Source: Clostridiales bacterium
GTDB lineage: Bacteria > Bacillota > Clostridia > Oscillospirales > Oscillospiraceae
Reading direction: 5' to 3'
Assembly: GCA_012838345.1 (NCBI GenBank)
Contig: DUPK01000016.1
Coordinates: 1-64,000 of the forward strand
Length of the DNA stretch: 64,000 bases
In this document: positions 58,995-64,000 of the stretch, piece after piece
Numbering within the stretch: the stretch's first letter is position 1
Layout of the letters: every line of letters begins with the position of its first letter
Notes under the pieces: model-generated
Told to the model about the DNA's origin: nothing
Database searches by the model: none
Seen by the model: the letters and a program-made list of their open reading frames with translations, nothing else
Position numbers and translations under genes: made by a program

Positions 58995-59852
58995 ATGAAA
59001 AGGCTAACAAGCATAATTATCTCCTGCGTACTCGCAGCGGCCATGTACGTCACCCTGGGCGGATTTCTCAGGAGAATTCCGCCGGGAAATCACCGGCCGG
59101 GTGAAGAGCCGGCGGAAGAAGTAAGCGGCGAAACACACGACCGCCTTTTTGATTTTGCACCCGAAATCGAGGGCCTTGAAAGGGAGATAAGTATCGGGGA
59201 TAGCCCGAGGCTAGTTTACAGGGTGAAAGACAAAAATCCTTACAAGCTTGAAGCGGGCTCATACGCGGGGGAGCTCCGTACGGGGGTCTATATAAACGAA
59301 AGGGAGGGCTTCGCAGTTGCGCTGATTCCCGAGGTTGCCGGTAAAATTCATGAAGAGTATGGCAAAAGTGAAAAAGGGCTGATTATTCCCCTTGAGATTA
59401 TTCAGAACAGAGTCCTGCCCATATACATATTTTCAGTGACCCGAACTTCAAACGGTTTAGGCTGCCTGCTGATTGGCTTTGGCGGGTACATGGAGATCAT
59501 TAATACGCTTCAAAGCACCGAGCAATTTGTGATTTCCTCAAACTCTATGGACATCCTGTTAAGCCGCGACGTGGATACTGTGAATCTGAGAGACTACAGG
59601 ATACTGGTTCCGGTTCTGCCCGAGGAGGACGAGGCGGGCTGCCTCATTATCTATTACATATCGGAAGACTTTCTCTGTGAGCAAACAGACCTCTCCGCGG
59701 CCAGCTTTGGAGACTATTTTAATATTCAGGTTTCCTCGCCCCTTCTGATTTGCGGCCTTGAGCAGAACCTGACGGAGAAAAACCTGTTTGCGCTTAAGAA
59801 CAGACTGGGAGAGGACGTCCCCGTCTTCATAACCGCGGTGTCAAATAATTAA
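58995..59852 (+). CDS. Exported or membrane-anchored protein of unknown function
   Basis: The 285-residue protein starts with a hydrophobic signal/anchor (about 4-26), then a Pro/Glu-rich linker and an extracytoplasmic domain of about 235 residues. Segments such as YINEREGFAVALIPEVAGKI and LGCLLIGFGGYMEIINTLQS suggest a mixed alpha/beta fold; four cysteines lie outside the signal region. No family is recognised. It lies 12 bases after the Wzz/kinase gene and 15 before the radical SAM gene, inside the same operon, so it probably works in the same envelope or peptide process. Confidence 0.72.
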   Translation: MKRLTSIIISCVLAAAMYVTLGGFLRRIPPGNHRPGEEPAEEVSGETHDRLFDFAPEIEGLEREISIGDSPRLVYRVKDKNPYKLEAGSYAGELRTGVYINEREGFAVALIPEVAGKIHEEYGKSEKGLIIPLEIIQNRVLPIYIFSVTRTSNGLGCLLIGFGGYMEIINTLQSTEQFVISSNSMDILLSRDVDTVNLRDYRILVPVLPEEDEAGCLIIYYISEDFLCEQTDLSAASFGDYFNIQVSSPLLICGLEQNLTEKNLFALKNRLGEDVPVFITAVSNN

Positions 59853-59867
59853 ATTTAAGGGATAGAA

Positions 59868-60938
59868 ATGGAAAACAAGAGCTTACACCAGTTTCTCGAG
59901 GAGCTGCAGATAAAGGCAGCCAGGCTGTCGATACCGATTTACGGCGGTTTTGAGCTCACCTCAAGGTGCAATCTGGAGTGCAGGATGTGCTATGTAAAAG
60001 GGAAGTGTCCTCAGCGGGAGCTTCAAAAGCAGGAGCTGAGCGCAGACGAGTGGATAAAAATTGCCAGCTCCGCCGCCCGTAACGGGGCCCTCGCGGTATT
60101 TCTGACCGGTGGCGAGCCCCTTATCCGAGAGGATTTTAAGGAAATCTATGAAGCCATGTGCAGGCTGGGCCTGCGGATAACGCTTTTTACCAACGCGACC
60201 CTGATTACGGAAGAGCTTGTCAGGTGGCTTGCGGAAACACCGCCATCGATAGTTGACGTGTCGCTCTATGGGATGTCGGAGGACACATATTATGACCTGT
60301 GCGGCTGGGGAGAGGCTTACGGAAGGACGATTAACGGCATTGAGCTGCTGCTAAAGCACGGAATAACGACGAGGCTAAAAACTACGATTGTAAAAGCAAA
60401 CCTGAAGGAATTTCCGGCGATAAGGGACTACGCAAAATCCTTAAATCTGGAGTTTACCGGCACTACCCTGGTGCACGGGAACCTCACGGAAGGCATTAGT
60501 TACATAGAGAATCTAAGAATTTCGCCCGAGCAGTTTTACGAGCTGTGTATTGAAACCAGGGACGATTACGTAAACGACAAAGCTGTGATAAAAGAACTAA
60601 GCGAAAGGCAAAAAGGAGCGCCCCTGATGAGCTGCTCCGCGGCTAGAACCAGCTTTTTTGTAAACTGGAAGGGGCATCTCACCCCTTGCCCACTGCTTGA
60701 AAAGCCATTCACCGAGCCGCTTAAAACCGGGTATGAAGCGGCGTGGAACGAGCTTCGGAGGTTAATCGCCGGAATCCCCGAAGCTGACAAGTGCGTTAAC
60801 TGCGAAAACAGAGGCTTTTGCGCCGTTTGTCCCGCAAAGCTGTATTTGGAGACGGGCAGATTTGATTTACACTCCGAGTACCTGTGCAAAATTGCCGAGG
60901 TAAAAAGGCTGTTCGCAAACAGCGTGTGCAATATGTAA
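59868..60938 (+). CDS. Radical SAM/SPASM peptide-modifying enzyme
   Basis: The 356-residue protein has the radical SAM cluster motif ELTSRCNLECRMCYVKG (CxxxCxxC, about residues 32-39) and GGEPLIRED. The C-terminal SPASM region has SCSAARTSFFVNW followed by PCPLL, then CVNCENRGFCAVCPAK and a last Cys in EYLCKI, enough for two auxiliary [4Fe-4S] clusters. Such enzymes install thioether, C-C or other crosslinks in ribosomal peptides (for example PqqE, AlbA, StrB-like). The PqqD-like protein and a short Cys-containing peptide gene nearby point to peptide maturation. Confidence 0.93.
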   Translation: MENKSLHQFLEELQIKAARLSIPIYGGFELTSRCNLECRMCYVKGKCPQRELQKQELSADEWIKIASSAARNGALAVFLTGGEPLIREDFKEIYEAMCRLGLRITLFTNATLITEELVRWLAETPPSIVDVSLYGMSEDTYYDLCGWGEAYGRTINGIELLLKHGITTRLKTTIVKANLKEFPAIRDYAKSLNLEFTGTTLVHGNLTEGISYIENLRISPEQFYELCIETRDDYVNDKAVIKELSERQKGAPLMSCSAARTSFFVNWKGHLTPCPLLEKPFTEPLKTGYEAAWNELRRLIAGIPEADKCVNCENRGFCAVCPAKLYLETGRFDLHSEYLCKIAEVKRLFANSVCNM

Positions 60939-61013
60939 ACCGCAATCCCCGGCGCGACCGCCGTTAATTGCTATTAGCGATAGTTTGGTAAATCTGGAAA
61001 TGGAGGAAAGGTT

Positions 61014-61196
61014 ATGAAAAAGGTCTATTCAAAACCCGCTTTTACGTTTTTTGAGCTTCGCCCCGAGGAAAGGCTCGCCTCATGCCAGTACTACGAAGGT
61101 CTTCATCACATGGCCGGCTGCAACCAAAGAATTTTTATAGATTACGGCCCCTGGAAGTCGTTTTGCTACGATGGGAGCACGACTTCCTCAAGCTGA
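61014..61196 (+). CDS. Candidate RiPP precursor peptide
   Basis: The 60-residue peptide has a strong ribosome site (GGAGGAAAGG) and sits between the radical SAM and HPr-kinase-like genes. Its N-terminus MKKVYSKPAFTFFELRPEER has YxxPxF, the leader motif bound by PqqD-like proteins in lasso and related pathways. The core half holds cysteines at 24, 36 and 51, several Tyr/Trp residues and a Ser/Thr-only tail (STTSSS). A core starting after the basic Arg20-Leu21-Ala22 is likely. A hairpin without T-run follows at 61214-61236 and may raise its expression above the downstream genes. RiPP class cannot be assigned. Confidence 0.8.
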   Translation: MKKVYSKPAFTFFELRPEERLASCQYYEGLHHMAGCNQRIFIDYGPWKSFCYDGSTTSSS

Positions 61197-61213
61197 GCGC
61201 CCCAGCGCTTACA

Positions 61214-61236
61214 GTGTTCCCGGTTTGCGGGGGCAC
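61214..61236 (+). other. Hairpin after the precursor-peptide gene
   Basis: GTGTTCCCG pairs with CGGGGGCAC (nine pairs, two G-U) around a five-base loop, 17 bases past the stop. There is no T-run, so it probably acts as an attenuator or mRNA end protector. Confidence 0.55.
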
Positions 61237-61262
61237 GGATTATCAGTTTGTCGAGGCTGCTT

Positions 61263-62108
61263 ATGAAAGTTTACGAGTATTTGGTGTCCGAGATTTATTT
61301 TAAGGTTTTGAGCGAATCGGACGAACTTGCCGGCGAGAGCAAATTTAGGCTCAATAGTGCCCCTCCAAATTCAGGCGGTGTCATGCTTAAGCTAAAGTGC
61401 CGCGGGGGAGGGGCTTTACCACAAGGCGCGGAACTGATTGCCATACTCCACCAGAATTATGGAGAGGGTTACAGAATACTTTTCGTCGACAGGGAGCAAA
61501 ACATTGTACATCAGATAGAGGCAAGCCGCGATTTAAAGCGTTTTGAAACTTCCGTTCCGGAAAATCAAAGACACGCCTTTGAAAATAATATAGGCGAGGT
61601 TGCTTTCAGAACCGCCATACTCTCGTATGGTGGGGTCGTCGTGCACTCAGCCGGCGTCGACTGCGAGGGGAGCGGTATTCTCTTCTGCGGCCCTTCCGGC
61701 ATGGGCAAGAGCACGCAGGCCGGCCTGTGGAAGCAGCACAAAAACGCAAGGATACTGAACGCCGACCGCACGGCGCTGCGGGTGATTGACGGCTCCGTGT
61801 ATGTTTTCGGCACACCCTGGAGCGGCTCGTCAAAGGAAAATTTAAACTCAAAGGCGGCCCTAAAAGGGATATTTTTTTTGCAGCAGGCGAAGGAGAACTC
61901 GCTCAGTCTCTTAAAACCCTCGGAAGCGGTAAAATTCATGCTTCCGCGCTGCTTTCTGCCCTTCGGCTGCGAAGAGCTGATGGATTTGGCGCTAGATAAT
62001 ATTGAGCAAATCCTGGGTAAGGTGCCCTCGTTTTTACTCAGGTGTTTGCCCGATTATGAAGCTGTGGAGATGGTAAGCAATTGTCTGGGAGTACAAGACC
62101 CTGTATAG
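61263..62108 (+). CDS. HPr-kinase-like P-loop protein
   Basis: The 281-residue protein resembles the HPr kinase/phosphorylase-like proteins of lasso and other RiPP clusters. A Walker A GPSGMGKSTQAGLW lies at about residue 145, followed by RILNADRTALR as an acidic strand and a GTPWSGSSKEN segment. Such proteins may phosphorylate precursor or partner; true HPr kinase is unlikely as no PTS genes are nearby. ATG 61263 is preceded by CGAGG; an upstream TTG at 61248 lacks a site. It overlaps the next gene's longest frame. Confidence 0.82.
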   Translation: MKVYEYLVSEIYFKVLSESDELAGESKFRLNSAPPNSGGVMLKLKCRGGGALPQGAELIAILHQNYGEGYRILFVDREQNIVHQIEASRDLKRFETSVPENQRHAFENNIGEVAFRTAILSYGGVVVHSAGVDCEGSGILFCGPSGMGKSTQAGLWKQHKNARILNADRTALRVIDGSVYVFGTPWSGSSKENLNSKAALKGIFFLQQAKENSLSLLKPSEAVKFMLPRCFLPFGCEELMDLALDNIEQILGKVPSFLLRCLPDYEAVEMVSNCLGVQDPV

Positions 62109-62116
62109 CCTGCAAG

Positions 62117-62584
62117 ATGGAAGGCATTTCTACAATATTAACCGAACTGCTTTCAATGGGCAGCGCGGTCACAATGGCTGTGACCGGCGGTAGCATGTAC
62201 CCGTTTCTGAGGGACTCAAGGGATCGCGTGACGCTTGAAGTTTTCAGCGGCAGGCTGAAAACAGGAGATATTGCGCTGGCTTTAAGGCCCGACGGCAGCT
62301 ATGTGCTGCACAGGGTTGTGAGGCTGGATGACGCAGGCTTTACCATACTCGGGGACGCCCAGACACTGGAGGAAGGGCCCCTGCCCTTAGAGAGCATTGT
62401 CGCCGTTGTGTCGGCTGTGAGCAGGGACGGCAGGGAGATCAGCACGGAGAGCTTCCTCTGGAAGGGCGCGTCTTATCTGTGGCTGCGCCTTAAGCCCCTG
62501 CGCTTTATTTTGCTTAGGGCGATACGAAGGTTGGACGGATTTGGGAGAAAACGCTATGAAAGCCATAATTTTGCGGGTTTTTAA
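62117..62584 (+). CDS. S24/S26-type serine peptidase (signal-peptidase-like)
   Basis: The 155-residue protein (from ATG 62117; a longer frame reaches back to 62081) has the S26 active-site Ser in AVTGGSMYPFLRDSRDRV and a later GDIALALR followed by YVLHRVV. The HRV in place of the catalytic Lys suggests a Ser/His-type SipW-like enzyme. It has no obvious N-terminal membrane helix, but a hydrophobic stretch lies near the C-terminus (LWLRLKPLRFILLRAI). In a RiPP locus it is the prime candidate leader peptidase (inference). It overlaps the ABC transporter gene by 30 bases. Confidence 0.82.
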   Translation: MEGISTILTELLSMGSAVTMAVTGGSMYPFLRDSRDRVTLEVFSGRLKTGDIALALRPDGSYVLHRVVRLDDAGFTILGDAQTLEEGPLPLESIVAVVSAVSRDGREISTESFLWKGASYLWLRLKPLRFILLRAIRRLDGFGRKRYESHNFAGF

Positions 62585-64000
62585 AAAGAAAAAGAGCCTT
62601 GTCTGGCTGCTGCGTGAGTGCGGGAAGATAAGGCTTCAGCTTATTTTGCTTGTATTGCTCAGCATTGCCGCTACACTGTGCGGGGTAGTGCTAGTCGTCT
62701 CGTCAAAAGCGGTGATTGATACCGCTATCTCCGAGGAGAGCGGCGGCTTATTAATGAAATGCCTTACCATGGCCGCGATAATCGTCCTGAACCTCTCGCT
62801 CCAGGCCCTCACGAACATGCTGAGCACCAGGACAACCATCAGGTTTGAGGCCCAACTCAAGGAAACGCTGTTTGAAAAAGTCCTGCGGAAGGAGTGGCTG
62901 AGCGCTACAAGGTTTCACAGCGGGGATTTGATGACGAGGTTTACAAGTGACATCAGCATTGTGGCCGGCGGCGTTACAGGGATTATACCGGCCGTTTTCT
63001 CGCTTTTTACCCAGCTTGTGGCGGCCTTCTGTGTGCTCTTTGTCCTCGACTCCACCTTTGCCTTCATTGCCCTCGCCCTTGGACCGACGGTCGTCCTTTT
63101 CGGCAGATACTACAGCAAAAAGAGCAAGCGCTTTCACATCATGTGCCAGGAGACCGACGCTGTCGCCCGCTCATATTTGCAGGAGTCGTTCCAAAGCCTG
63201 GTTCTGATAAAGGCCTTTTCCACGGAGAAGAAGGTATCCGAGGGCTTCAGAAACGCGCTTAACAACAATATAGGGGTGCAGATTAGAAGGAACACCTTCA
63301 GCGTTATGGCGGGTACGGGCTTGTCTCTGGGCTACTGGCTCGGATACCTCTTCGCAATCGGCTGGGGCGCCTACCGCCTGTCGATGGGCTATATCGGCTT
63401 TGGTTCCCTAACCGCCTTCATACAGCTCATAGGGCAGGTGCAGATGCCCTTTACGGGTCTTGCGAAGACTATTCCCAGGATATTCTCGGTTTTAGCGTCC
63501 TCGGAGAGGCTGATTGAGCTTGAAAACCTCCCCGACGAGGCGCCAGGCATAAGCGGCGCGCAGACGATTGAGGTGGAAAAGCTCGTAATTGAGGGCGTTT
63601 TCTTTTCCTATGATGACGAAAATGTTTTACGCGGCGTAAGCGTCGAGTTTAACAAAGGGGAGTTTGTCGTGCTCGCCGGCCCCTCCGGTGAGGGGAAGAC
63701 AACCCTGCTCAGAATGCTGCTGGGGCTGATTGCACCGAAATCCGGCGGTGTTTACCTCGTCGGCAAAAACGGCGAGAGGATAAACATAGGCTCGGACACG
63801 AGGAAGTACTTTACGTACGTTCCGCAGGGAAACCTCATTATATCGGGTACGATTGAGGAGAATATCAGGTACGGCAACCCCGAAGCAAGCCACGCGGAGA
63901 TGGTCGAGTGCGCCAAGGCAGCCTGCATTTATGACTTTACAATGGAACTTCCGCAGCAGTTCAGCACGCCCGTCGGAGAGCGGGGGCTTGGGCTTTCGGA
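62555..64000 (+). CDS. ABC-type exporter, permease-ATPase fusion (partial)
   Basis: The frame runs from ATG 62555 to the right edge without a stop (482 codons), so the gene is cut. The first 320 residues hold about six membrane helices with coupling segments (GDLMTRFTSDISIVAGG, YLQESFQSLVLIKAFS). The ATPase domain has Walker A AGPSGEGKTTLL and a Q loop YVPQGNLIISGTIEENIRYG; the window ends at the start of the LSGGQ signature. Exporters of this type remove peptides or toxins; here it would export the mature peptide. The start overlaps the peptidase gene by 30 bases. Confidence 0.9.

Noticed and set aside
61082..61303. Second small ORF overlapping the precursor peptide
   Set aside because: Out-of-frame shadow with no ribosome site; the 61014 frame has a strong site and a leader-like sequence.

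Overview
The window looks like a chromosomal segment of an anaerobic, moderately GC-rich Clostridia-type Firmicute, possibly of the Oscillospirales. The reasons are SLH cell-wall anchoring domains, strong Shine-Dalgarno sites, a flavodiiron oxygen-defence protein, PucR regulators, many lipoprotein-type solute-binding proteins and several corrinoid-type (UROD-fold) methyltransferases. The placement rests on gene content only. I see no rRNA, tRNA, CRISPR array, insertion sequence or prophage.

Layout. 1-4990: end of a tripartite tricarboxylate transporter (TctA tail, TctC), then MmgE/PrpD, CapA-type phosphoesterase and a UROD-fold methyltransferase. 5036-9693: flavodiiron protein and PucR regulator on the minus strand, a decayed UROD fragment and an intact UROD-fold gene. 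9733-21591: a 3580-residue SLH surface protein on the minus strand, divergent from a TetR regulator, with a palindrome and a tandem repeat between them. 21693-25823: small membrane-anchored protein, NagB, a predicted nucleotidyltransferase and a second PucR regulator. 26047-31847: a third UROD-fold gene leading a sugar-type ABC transporter operon. 32193-47570: LysR regulator, then a long catabolic operon and a TRAP transporter. 47644-50019: minus-strand radical SAM, HEAT-like and toroid-fold genes. 50366-54842: two-component system, methyltransferase, alpha/beta hydrolase and lipoprotein. 54877-55796: an SDR with its own promoter and terminator. 56071-64000: a peptide/envelope locus running off the right edge.

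Two regions stand out. The operon at 33192-41543 contains, in order, a PhlG/phloretin-hydrolase-like enzyme, a ferredoxin plus fumarate-reductase-like flavoprotein, an SDR, a 3-hydroxyacyl-CoA-dehydrogenase-like enzyme, a cyclase-family hydrolase, a beta-keto acid cleavage enzyme and a two-subunit acetoacetate-type CoA transferase. This matches step for step the anaerobic phloroglucinol route (phloroglucinol, dihydrophloroglucinol, 3-hydroxy-5-oxohexanoate, triacetate, acetoacetate and acetoacetyl-CoA), preceded by hydrolytic release of phloroglucinol from an acylated precursor. A neighbouring TRAP transporter could supply substrate.

The right end (56071-64000) reads as a RiPP-like system: PqqD-like leader-binding protein, SPASM radical SAM enzyme, a 60-residue candidate precursor with a YxxP leader and three cysteines, an HPr-kinase-like protein, an S26-type peptidase and an ABC exporter. 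It is co-oriented with a nucleotidyltransferase-family protein and a Wzz/BY-kinase fusion lacking the usual tyrosine tail. I cannot assign it to a known RiPP class, and it is the best candidate here for an undescribed system.
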